From Cytophagaceae bacterium (GTDB lineage Bacteria; Bacteroidota; Bacteroidia; Cytophagales; Spirosomataceae): a DNA stretch of 64,000 bases. The notes below the pieces were generated by a model that was not told the DNA's origin, searched no databases, and saw only the letters and a list, made by a program, of their open reading frames with translations. Shown here piece by piece: positions 56,407 to 64,000 of this stretch (positions are counted from its first letter, which is position 1; each line of letters starts with the position of its first letter). The stretch covers positions 62,001 to 126,000 of the forward strand of contig CANHGO010000001.1 of NCBI GenBank assembly GCA_947460975.1, read 5' to 3'. A program made the position numbers and the translations under genes.

Positions 56407-56437
56407 CAAATTTAATTTACTTTCAGTAAAGAAAGTA
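56407..56437 (-). promoter_or_regulatory. -7 box and adjoining dyad upstream of the first SusC gene
   Basis: On the minus strand TAAATTTG (56407-56414) fits TAnnTTTG and would give a leader of about 60 bases. Directly upstream lies TACTTTC-AGTAAA-GAAAGTA (56418-56437), seven-base arms, in a position where a bound activator or repressor would act. The 306-base gap 56339-56644 holds only this, A+T-rich sequence and the next terminator. Confidence 0.45.
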
Positions 56438-56574
56438 TTACTATGGTTGAAATTTACGGCTCAAAAGCGCTAAAAACGAAATAAAAAATTTAAAATTGAA
56501 TTTATATTAGTCCTTTAACAAAGTAAGAATACAAATTGTTTACCTACACTTAATATCCAATAATGGAAAAATAC

Positions 56575-56604
56575 AAAAAGGCGACCCAATTGAGTCGCCT
56601 TTTG
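56575..56604 (-). terminator. Rho-independent terminator of the second SusCD unit
   Basis: Arms GGCGAC and GTCGCC, with TTTTTG after the hairpin on the minus strand, lie 45 bases past the SusD stop. A shorter T-run on the plus side is irrelevant since no plus-strand gene precedes it. Confidence 0.82.
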
Positions 56605-56644
56605 CATGTACTAATTGTTCGATTGAATCAAACAATCAAAAAAA

Positions 56645-58075
56645 TTAGTTCTTATCCCAGAACAATTTAGTTGTAACCACATCACCACCGATGGCAGAAG
56701 CAGCGGCAGTATAAGAAGTTCCATTTAAAGTTTGCTCCGTATTAGGATAAGTTAAACGATTAGGAAATCCTGACTTAGCGTTTACTGGCGCTGTAATTAC
56801 AGGGAAATCTAAACGACGTAACTCAGTCCAAGTCTCATATGAACGGTTATATAAAGCGATCCATTTCTGTGTACCAATCTTTTGCTTCCAGTTTCCTGCA
56901 GCAGTCGAATAAGCCACATCCGTTTGCTCCAAGTAAGCAGCTGCTTGTGCAGCAGTACCTCCCCAATAGAGAATTGAAGCAGTAATCGCATTATTATAGT
57001 GTTGCTCAGCAGTACCTGCTACATTAAATCCTCTTTCTTTTGCTTCAGCACGTAAGAATTCAGTCTCAACATAATCAGCTAATACGTAAGGAGCATCAGC
57101 GGCGATTACTTTAGCACCTGCGCGAGAAAAATCAACATACGTATTTACTTTTCCCACTACACCACCAGCATAGTTACCTGCATTGTTTGTGGAGAAATAA
57201 GCTGTTTTACGTGGATCATTCCATCCCGCTAATTTAACCATCAAATCCCTTGCAGCGATGTAATCTTGACGACCACCTAATACGATATCTGCATATAATG
57301 GGTTTTGATTAGGAGATGCTGATAGGTAAGTAAATAAACCATTATCAGAAGCTGAATTAATTGCACCCGCATCAGATGCCTCAACAGCTGATTTTGCAGC
57401 ACTTGCATTTTCATCAGCTACAATCATAGCTAATTTCATACGCAAGGTGTTAGCAAACTTAACCCATTTGGTCACCGAACCTTTATATACAACATCCTCA
57501 GATGAGGTAAATCCAGCTGCATTCACGTCAAGTTTTGTGATATCCGCATTTAAACGAGTGATCAAATCGGCTGAAACCGTTTTAGCATCATCGTATTTTG
57601 GAAATAAAATAGCCGCATTCAGAGCTTCTTTGTAAGGAATATTACCAAAAGTATTAACTAGAATACCAAAAGTATACACCTCCATAATATCCAAAATAGC
57701 TAATTTATTCGCCTTCTCTTTTGGAAGCAAAGAAGCATCCGCGCTAATTAAACGCGTCGACTCACGTAAGTCAGCTAATACGTCACGGTACATTGCATTC
57801 CACCAAGTATTGGGGATTGCACGAGTAGCGAAATCATATTGAGCCTCATCTTGATATACCGCCATAGCCCATTGACTCGTGGTAAAACGGAACACGTTTG
57901 TGTTCACACTCGCTGAAGCTAAGTTTCCTGATAGAGACTTAACCGCATTAGAGAACAAAGTAGGTGCTGGAATTGCAGCAGGCTTCTTAGTCTCAACATT
58001 TAAGGACGCTAAATCCTCCGTACAAGCTGATGCAATAAACAAAAGCGGTACAAAAACTAAAAATATTCTTTTCAT
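56645..58075 (-). CDS. SusD/RagB-like nutrient-binding lipoprotein (SusD-like 2 type)
   Basis: A 476-residue lipoprotein with lipobox ASAC (Cys18). It belongs to the more divergent SusD-like group: SQWAMAVYQDEAQYDF, WWNAMYRDVLADLREST, FGNIPYKEALN and SVTKWVKFANTLRMKLAM are typical, and WIALYNRSYETWTELRRL near the C terminus. It pairs with the SusC gene ending 20 bases upstream. This group is found with peptide as well as glycan uptake systems; the ligand is unknown. Confidence 0.93.
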   Translation of the reverse strand: MKRIFLVFVPLLFIASACTEDLASLNVETKKPAAIPAPTLFSNAVKSLSGNLASASVNTNVFRFTTSQWAMAVYQDEAQYDFATRAIPNTWWNAMYRDVLADLRESTRLISADASLLPKEKANKLAILDIMEVYTFGILVNTFGNIPYKEALNAAILFPKYDDAKTVSADLITRLNADITKLDVNAAGFTSSEDVVYKGSVTKWVKFANTLRMKLAMIVADENASAAKSAVEASDAGAINSASDNGLFTYLSASPNQNPLYADIVLGGRQDYIAARDLMVKLAGWNDPRKTAYFSTNNAGNYAGGVVGKVNTYVDFSRAGAKVIAADAPYVLADYVETEFLRAEAKERGFNVAGTAEQHYNNAITASILYWGGTAAQAAAYLEQTDVAYSTAAGNWKQKIGTQKWIALYNRSYETWTELRRLDFPVITAPVNAKSGFPNRLTYPNTEQTLNGTSYTAAASAIGGDVVTTKLFWDKN

Positions 58076-58095
58076 CTGTATATAATTAAGGATGA

Positions 58096-61000
58096 TTAAA
58101 ACAATAATTTCACATTGAATCCAATCGAACGCGTCGTTGGATATGCACCTGATTGATACCCTTGCACGTTTCCAGCAGAAAGGTTCTCTTCAGGATCGGA
58201 GTTAGGAATATTTTTGTGAATAATCCACAAATTACGTCCGTACAATGATAAGTCCACCCCTTTGATTCCGCCTAGCTTTGCAACAACTGCACGAGGCAAA
58301 GAATAAGTGATGTTTGCCTCACGTAATTTCACATAGCTAGCATCGTAAACGAATTCGTGTTGAGGGTTAAAAGCATACCCGTAAGTACCATAATAGTTAT
58401 CTACACGGATTGTATTTTTCGAACCATCTGCTAACACACCTGGCATGATTATACCACCACCTTCAGAAATATCACTACGAGATGGATTTCCCTTGTCATT
58501 CAATAAAGCTGATTCTGCTAATACTCCTGTTGCAGCACCATAGTACTGATCTAACGAGAATACAGAACCACCAGACTTCACATCGACTAAGAAACTTAAA
58601 GTAACGTTCTTGTAACGGAACGAGTTATTAATACCCCCGATCCAGTTAGGATTAACATTACCGATAATATTCGTTGTAGTCGTAGTCATATCGTAACGGC
58701 CATTTGATTTCACTAATTTTTCGCCATTCACGTACTTCCAAGTTCTACCCTTTAAGATACCATAAGGCTCACCTACTGTCGCATTTAATGTAACACCCCC
58801 TTGAAAAGATGCCAATTGTAAGTTTAAACTTTCATTATAAAGGCTTAATACTTTATTGCGGTTACGAGTGAAGTTGACATTTACATTCCAAGCGAAGTCT
58901 GGAGTCTTAATAGGAGAACCATAAACGCTTAATTCAATACCATTGTTTTCGATATTACCCGCATTGACAAATGTCGAATTATAACCCGTTGCTGTAGTAA
59001 CAGACGCAGGCATAATTTGATCCAAAGTATTTGTTTGATAGTAAGTCAAATCAAAACCTAAACGATTTTGTAAAAACGACATTTCTAAACCGATCTCTTT
59101 GGAGATCGTTTGCTCTGGTTTCAAACTAGGATTGTTCTGAGTTCCAGGAACTGAGAATAAAATAGTAGAACCGAATGGAGCTGGTTGATCATATACGTTT
59201 TTAATCGCTCCCCAAGGTGCATCATTACCTACCGTTGCATAGTTTGCACGTAATTTACCTGAAGTTAACCAAGGTAAATCTTCGATGTGGTGAGAGAATA
59301 ACCAACTCGCTGAACCTGCATAATACAAATAAGCATTGTTCTCTACCGGTAACGTAGATGACTTGTCTTGACGAACTGTTCCGTCTAAGGTTAAGAAATC
59401 TTTATAGGTTAATGTAGCACCACCGAATAAACCGAATACTTCACGAGGATTGTATGTTTCAGATGGAGCTGAAACAGTACCTTTCGAGTTAGCGATAGAA
59501 TATAAACCTGGAACGATTAGACCACCATTTGTAATGGCATAAATCGAGCGGTTCAAAGACTTACGTAAGTTTAAACCAGCTAATGCTTTCAAGTTTAAAT
59601 CCTTCACTATGTTTTTATCAAAATTCGCGATTAAATCATAGTTGATTTCCTCAAAGTGACGATCATAACGAGAATACTCTGGAATATCAGTTGAACCTAC
59701 AGCAATGCGCTCCTCTTGGAATTCATCATAGCTATCCATCGTGATACGACCCATTACGTTTAAATAATCTGTTGGTTTGTAGTTCAACATGGCATTACCA
59801 AACATACGTGTACGAGTATCGTTCTGATTGTTTTGGTAACGAGTCCAATAGTAGTTATCTGTGTAGATCGGTTTTAAACCTGCTGCTGATGAAGGATCTG
59901 ACCAGTTCCATGTTACGTTTTTCTTGTTACGGAAATACGCATCTTTTTGCTCATAAATATCTACGTTGGTTTGATACCACTGACGGAAGTTTTGATTGAC
60001 GTTCAATCCATCATAACCTGAACCATAACGACCCAAACCTTCTACTACTGACACGTTAGCCGAAGCAGATGCTGTTAATTTAGAAGAAATAGCGTAAGTC
60101 CCTGAAAGGTTCATGATATTCTTAGTTACCTTTGAGTTAGGTAGAGTACCACGATCTTCGTTACGCGTAAATCCTAATTTGAAACTACCTTTATCGGTCG
60201 CTCCATCTAAAGAGATATTTGTGTTGTTTGAAATAGCTGTTTCGTAGAATTTTTCCGGCGTATTTGCAGCAGCCACCCAAGGCTTCGCTTTTAGGTAGTT
60301 AGGACCCGCTGGATCAAAAGCATCCCAATGGTAAACCATCAAGCTAGGATCAAACTTCGTTCCATAAGAAGCATCTTCAGAAGTGGGAACAACTAAATCA
60401 TCTTTCCCATCTCCATTTGCATCGAAAAAGAAGAAACCATCTTTTTGATATGGATCCGAATAACCTGCACCATACTGATTTTGATATTTAGGAAAAGTAG
60501 TACCATCAATGGTACCTACTGATAGACCCGTATTGATGGTTAAACCTAAACCTTTCTTTGCTTTTTTAGAAGTGATCATGATCACACCATTTGAAGCACG
60601 AGAACCGTAAAGAGCCGTAGCCGCAGCACCTTTCAATACAGTCATAGACTCAATGTCATCCGGGTTAATATCCGCAGCTGCATTACCATAATCATAACCA
60701 CCACGACCTGTACGCTGGTTAGAAGTGTTCGTTACTGAGTTATCAATAGGAACTCCATCTACAACGAATAATGCTTGGTTGTTACCAGTCAAGGACTTTG
60801 AACCACGGATTACTACGTTCGTAGATCCACCGATCGAGTTACCTTGTGTGATCTGCACACCTGATACTTTACCAGAAAGTTGTGAAAATGCATTACCTGA
60901 ACGAACCCGAGTAAGTTCCTCACCTTTTATCTGCTGAGCAGCATAAGGCAATGAATTCTTTGTACGGGTTAAACCCAATGCAGTGACAATCACTTCGTTC

Positions 61001-61302
61001 AACTCAGAAGCGTCTGAAGCTAGAGCAACATTGATCGTGGATTGAGATCCTACATTGATTGTTTGAGGCTTATAGCCAACAAAACTAAAAACGAGCGCAT
61101 CTGAATTACTTACCATAATTTTGTAAGATCCGTCAGATGTTGACGTAGTACCACGAGCGGTACCTTTTAGGCTGATACTAACTCCCGGAAGAGCCGAACC
61201 ATCCTCAGAAGAAGTAACCTTTCCAGTTACTTGCCTTGTTTGAGCTAGAGATGAACTGAATGCAGCCATCACTATTACCCATACGAGTAAGAGTTTTTTC
61301 AT
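58096..61302 (-). CDS. SusC/RagA family TonB-dependent transporter
   Basis: A 1068-residue outer-membrane importer. Signal ends SSSLAQ; carboxypeptidase-regulatory-like domain about 22-100; LNEVIVTALGL as TonB-box region; plug with GVQITQGNSIGGSTNVVIRG (the GSTNVVIRG form marks the SusD-2 linked group) and IESMTVLKGAAATALYG; barrel ending FNVKLLF. It forms a complex with the lipoprotein encoded 20 bases downstream. Compared with the first SusC it has a different plug-barrel, so the two systems probably take up different ligands despite near-identical N-terminal domains. Confidence 0.96.
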   Translation of the reverse strand: MKKLLLVWVIVMAAFSSSLAQTRQVTGKVTSSEDGSALPGVSISLKGTARGTTSTSDGSYKIMVSNSDALVFSFVGYKPQTINVGSQSTINVALASDASELNEVIVTALGLTRTKNSLPYAAQQIKGEELTRVRSGNAFSQLSGKVSGVQITQGNSIGGSTNVVIRGSKSLTGNNQALFVVDGVPIDNSVTNTSNQRTGRGGYDYGNAAADINPDDIESMTVLKGAAATALYGSRASNGVIMITSKKAKKGLGLTINTGLSVGTIDGTTFPKYQNQYGAGYSDPYQKDGFFFFDANGDGKDDLVVPTSEDASYGTKFDPSLMVYHWDAFDPAGPNYLKAKPWVAAANTPEKFYETAISNNTNISLDGATDKGSFKLGFTRNEDRGTLPNSKVTKNIMNLSGTYAISSKLTASASANVSVVEGLGRYGSGYDGLNVNQNFRQWYQTNVDIYEQKDAYFRNKKNVTWNWSDPSSAAGLKPIYTDNYYWTRYQNNQNDTRTRMFGNAMLNYKPTDYLNVMGRITMDSYDEFQEERIAVGSTDIPEYSRYDRHFEEINYDLIANFDKNIVKDLNLKALAGLNLRKSLNRSIYAITNGGLIVPGLYSIANSKGTVSAPSETYNPREVFGLFGGATLTYKDFLTLDGTVRQDKSSTLPVENNAYLYYAGSASWLFSHHIEDLPWLTSGKLRANYATVGNDAPWGAIKNVYDQPAPFGSTILFSVPGTQNNPSLKPEQTISKEIGLEMSFLQNRLGFDLTYYQTNTLDQIMPASVTTATGYNSTFVNAGNIENNGIELSVYGSPIKTPDFAWNVNVNFTRNRNKVLSLYNESLNLQLASFQGGVTLNATVGEPYGILKGRTWKYVNGEKLVKSNGRYDMTTTTTNIIGNVNPNWIGGINNSFRYKNVTLSFLVDVKSGGSVFSLDQYYGAATGVLAESALLNDKGNPSRSDISEGGGIIMPGVLADGSKNTIRVDNYYGTYGYAFNPQHEFVYDASYVKLREANITYSLPRAVVAKLGGIKGVDLSLYGRNLWIIHKNIPNSDPEENLSAGNVQGYQSGAYPTTRSIGFNVKLLF

Positions 61303-61431
61303 GTTGATTTGTTTGTTAATGAAAAAATAATTTTAAAAGTTCCTAAAAGTAAAAAAATGTTTTTAAAATGTCAATAAATCGATAATTTAATTATTGAATA
61401 TTGCTAGAAAATTGCATTATAAAATATTTAA

Positions 61432-61449
61432 TATGTCAAAATTGACATA
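61432..61449. promoter_or_regulatory. 18-base dyad TATGTCAA-AA-TTGACATA
   Basis: Perfect eight-base arms with a two-base spacer lie 130 bases upstream of the second SusC ATG. The 61303-61601 gap between SusC and GntP holds no ORF, and this is its only clear structure. It suits a dimeric regulator of SusCD or a far-downstream element of the GntP transcript. Confidence 0.5.
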
Positions 61450-61601
61450 GAAGCAAATATTATTTGGCTAAAAAATATCACTAAACCGTGTTGGGGAAAT
61501 GAACCAATATTATATTATTTTAATATCTCCAACATGCCGATTTGCCAACAAAGCGACATGAAGAAATCTTAAAATTCAAAAATTGTTTAGATTGATTTTA
61601 T

Positions 61602-62915
61602 TTAAATAATGGCATTCAAGGCTAATACGCCTATTAATCCCACGACCGAGACAATGGATTCCATGACAGACCAAGACCGAATCGTCTCTGAAATGCTTAG
61701 ATTAAAATATTCTTTGAAGAGCCAAAAGCCCCCATCATTCACATGAGAAAACATTAAACTCCCCGCGCCGATACTCAATACCATTAAGTTGGGGTCCACA
61801 CCACCCCCGGCGACTAACGGATATATCATTCCTGCAGCCGTTAACCCGGCAATCGTGGCTGATCCCACACAAACCCGAATAATGGCAGCCATCAACCAAC
61901 CCAAAACCAAGGGAGGAATAGGCAGCGCCCCTAAATAACCGGCAATTTCCTTGCTTACACCCGAAACCAATAACACTTCTTTTAAAGTTCCAGCCCCTGC
62001 GATAATCAAAAGAATCATCCCCACATCTTTGACCGCTTCAGCATATATGTTCATGATATCCTCCATCTTTTTGCCCAAACGTAATCCTAAACTGTAGGTG
62101 GCAAAGCAGATAGCGACCAACATCACCATGGCGGGATCTGCGATTAATTTAAATACTTGGCCTAAAACCGTTGTCTTGTCAATATACACTTCGGCTATGG
62201 TGGTAAAAACCAATAAAAATACGGGCAACAAGGCCGTCACAAAACTGGAAAATTTATTAGGCAATTCATTCTCAGGCAATGATTTCACCGAAAATGTCCC
62301 TAAAGATTTGATGGGCCGATTGACCAATGTCTTCGCAAAAATGGGTCCTGCCAATATAATCGCAGGAATAGCAATAACGATTCCATACATCAAGGTAAGC
62401 CCCATGTTGGCCTGAAATTGTGCCACCAAAGCTGCTGGAGAAGGATGAGGAGGTAAAAAACCGTGAGCCACCGACAAAGAAGCCATCATGGGAACTCCAG
62501 TGACCAGGGGATGTAACTTATACTGATGTACTAAAGCAAAAACCAATGGAATCATTAACACAAAACCCACATTGTAAAAAAGAGGAATGCCTATGATAAA
62601 ACCTGTGAACATTAATCCCCAGGCCATATTTTTTTGACCAAAAATATTAATCAAGGTTCCAGAAATTTGTTGGGCCGCCCCACTCTCCGCCACCAACTTA
62701 CCCAACATCGCTCCCAATACGATAATCGTTACTAAAGAACCTAAGGTGTCACCTAAGCCTTTTTGAATCGTTTTAGCCAAGTCAGTGATTGGAATCCCCA
62801 ACATCACACCCGCCGACAAACTGATCAATAAGAAAGCGACAAATGAATTGACCTTCAAATAAGTGATCAAAAAAACCAGAAGTAAAATGCAAATGATGAC
62901 GATGAAAATTGACAT
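61602..62915 (-). CDS. GntP family gluconate/organic acid permease
   Basis: A 437-residue symporter with about twelve hydrophobic helices. GIPLFYNVGFVLMIPLVFAL, HGFLPPHPSPAALV and GSATIAGLTAAGMI are characteristic GntP blocks; the PPHPSP segment in particular. It would import gluconate or a related sugar acid, including possibly 2-keto-3-deoxygluconate-type compounds, with protons. It follows a nucleotidyltransferase gene after a 171-base gap filled with heptamer repeats that could fold across its start. No terminator was seen after the stop. Confidence 0.92.
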   Translation of the reverse strand: MSIFIVIICILLLVFLITYLKVNSFVAFLLISLSAGVMLGIPITDLAKTIQKGLGDTLGSLVTIIVLGAMLGKLVAESGAAQQISGTLINIFGQKNMAWGLMFTGFIIGIPLFYNVGFVLMIPLVFALVHQYKLHPLVTGVPMMASLSVAHGFLPPHPSPAALVAQFQANMGLTLMYGIVIAIPAIILAGPIFAKTLVNRPIKSLGTFSVKSLPENELPNKFSSFVTALLPVFLLVFTTIAEVYIDKTTVLGQVFKLIADPAMVMLVAICFATYSLGLRLGKKMEDIMNIYAEAVKDVGMILLIIAGAGTLKEVLLVSGVSKEIAGYLGALPIPPLVLGWLMAAIIRVCVGSATIAGLTAAGMIYPLVAGGGVDPNLMVLSIGAGSLMFSHVNDGGFWLFKEYFNLSISETIRSWSVMESIVSVVGLIGVLALNAII

Positions 62916-62921
62916 AGGTTA

Positions 62922-62971
62922 TTTTTAGGTAAGAGGTAAAATTAGGTAAGTAGGTATTAGGTAATAGGTTA
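62922..62971 (+). repeat. Heptamer repeat array (TAGGTAA-type), left arm
   Basis: Six units of TAGGTAA or one-base variants, two of them shifted by 1-3 bases, lie 7 bases from the GntP ATG. The first 18 bases (62922-62939) are the exact reverse complement of 63076-63093. Confidence 0.85.
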
Positions 62972-63050
62972 TTAATAAATGTTAGCTTAAGAGTATTTAT
63001 AAAATGATTCGAATATAAATAATATTGCGTAAAATACCACTAGAAATAGA

Positions 63051-63093
63051 CCTCTTACCTATTACCTATTACTTATTACCTCTTACCTAAAAA
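63051..63093 (-). repeat. Heptamer repeat array, right arm (inverted)
   Basis: Five and a half exact-period heptamers CCTNTTA or CTTATTA read on the plus strand, the reverse of the left array. The array covers the TAG stop of the nucleotidyltransferase gene, so the last coding bases are part of the repeat. Confidence 0.85.
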
Positions 63094-63956
63094 TCCCCAT
63101 ACGTTTCCTCCAGGTATTTTTGCATCACCAATATATCCTCCTTGCTCGTTAGGTCGGGCACATTTTCAGCTAATGGAATGGCGTAAAAACCCTTTCCTGT
63201 TCCCTCGCCGAACATAGCCACCGAGGTAGGTAATTCTTTTTCGTTGCGCACCGGGTGAAAAGGTGTGGCCGCCAAAAAAGGCAAAAAAGTACTCGCCTCA
63301 AAGACGAAAATATTCATACTGACACCCAATCGGCCCAATTGAGCCATTAACTCGTCCGCTTGCTCTTGCGTAGGCTTTTCGATAATCTCCAATAAATAGC
63401 CATCTGCATCTGTTCTAATTAAAGCAAAAGCCGAGATACGCTCCGCAGGGTACAATAAACTATCTCGGTGATAGGAAATCAATGCCTGCGTTTCATTGGA
63501 CGACCAAAGCAATTTAAGTGCATTTACACTATATAAATTATCTGAATTACAAACAATCACTCGGCCCGTTTGCCAAGAATCATGTTGCATCAACGCTTGG
63601 TATACCGCATCTGCCGTTCCAGCAGGCTTTTCTCTGTCCGCAGGAATTTGTTGGCGCGCGAAGACAATTTGTAAACCCCAACAAGCATCCTTCGCCATCA
63701 GCGATTCACAATATTCTTGGGATACTGAATCCGTCGGATGAAGCAATAACATAACTTCTTCAATCCCAGCTAAATGTGCGTTATATAATTGATAATCAAT
63801 TAATGTCTTCCCATTCTTTCCTACCTGAATCATCCCTTTGGTGACTGAATTTGCCTGGGCAACCAAGGAAGGATCTAAATCCGACACCCCTTCAGCCATA
63901 GCTTTCTTCATCCTTGAGGCCATTCCTCCTGCTAATATCAATAAACGCTTTTTCAT
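63087..63956 (-). CDS. Nucleotidyltransferase-type sugar/hexitol phosphate enzyme
   Basis: A 289-residue GT-A-like nucleotidyltransferase. LLILAGGMASRM at the start is the nucleotide-binding loop in a slightly altered form (GGMASR instead of GGxGTR), and VIVCNSDNLYS contains the metal Asp. DADGYLLEIIEKPTQEQADEL is the usual EKP region. There is no C-terminal left-handed helix, so it is a transferase without attached acetyltransferase. The activated sugar is unknown. It is upstream of the GntP permease on the same strand with 171 bases between; 44 bases of A+T-rich sequence separate its start from the window end. Confidence 0.85.
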   Translation of the reverse strand: MKKRLLILAGGMASRMKKAMAEGVSDLDPSLVAQANSVTKGMIQVGKNGKTLIDYQLYNAHLAGIEEVMLLLHPTDSVSQEYCESLMAKDACWGLQIVFARQQIPADREKPAGTADAVYQALMQHDSWQTGRVIVCNSDNLYSVNALKLLWSSNETQALISYHRDSLLYPAERISAFALIRTDADGYLLEIIEKPTQEQADELMAQLGRLGVSMNIFVFEASTFLPFLAATPFHPVRNEKELPTSVAMFGEGTGKGFYAIPLAENVPDLTSKEDILVMQKYLEETYGDF

Positions 63957-64000
63957 ATTATATTAAAAAAATAAACTTTCTGATTCAGACTTTGTGCCCT

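Noticed and set aside
62922-63093. CRISPR array
   Set aside because: The units are 7 bases and directly adjoining, with no spacers of constant length and no cas genes.

Overview
The window is a chromosomal stretch of a low-G+C Bacteroidota genome. This is supported by two SusC/SusD outer-membrane pairs, a carboxypeptidase-regulatory/TonB receptor, many short secretion signals followed by Ala/Ser-Gln, weak ribosome-binding sites and TAnnTTTG-type -7 boxes. The style of the genes suggests a heterotrophic, probably aquatic member of the Cytophagales (Spirosomataceae-like), but no marker RNA is present to fix the genus. No rRNA, tRNA, insertion sequence, prophage or CRISPR array is visible. Coding density is high and almost every gene looks intact; only the first gene is cut by the window edge.

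Layout. 1-2143: end of an MBOAT O-acyltransferase with its SGNH-like partner, then a lipoprotein cyclophilin. 2221-7067: an MFS permease divergent from two Gfo/Idh/MocA oxidoreductases and a TIM-barrel isomerase, closed by a strong bidirectional terminator. 7150-16581: a long minus-strand run gyrB, small ORF, ppk1, nupC-type transporter, dnaG, small membrane protein, outer-membrane barrel. 16709-18229: purH. 18334-31153: carbohydrate and metal genes: GH88 hydrolase, KduD, PhyH dioxygenase, then a tight minus-strand series of PQQ sugar dehydrogenase/cytochrome, ACSF3-like acyl-CoA synthetase, GH105-like hydrolase, Cys-rich small protein, TonB receptor and a Cys-rich BNR propeller. 31708-33163: arsR-arsI-arsC. 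33238-42183: a signalling block with a YitT protein, a GAF-PAS-adenylate cyclase-HD fusion, a STAS protein, an RsbW-like kinase and two different membrane-bound SpoIIE phosphatases. 42421-47433: M20 amidohydrolase, diacylglycerol-kinase-like enzyme, CBS protein, SDR and a third Gfo/Idh/MocA enzyme. 47463-51598: divergent S9 and M13 peptidases. 51727-61302: two SusCD pairs. 61602-63956: a GntP permease and a nucleotidyltransferase separated by inverted heptamer-repeat arrays.

How it fits together. The GH88 and GH105-like enzymes with KduD point to use of unsaturated uronic-acid oligosaccharides, but no polysaccharide lyase and no KduI lie in the window, which suggests scavenging of products released elsewhere. 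The two SusCD pairs sit beside two exported peptidases and no glycanase, so peptide uptake is as likely as glycan uptake. The signalling block contains a full partner-switching set (two phosphatases, one kinase, one antagonist) next to a cyclase that carries its own HD phosphohydrolase domain. I regard this block, and the Cys-rich small-protein/TonB-receptor/propeller operon, as the most promising places for undescribed biology.
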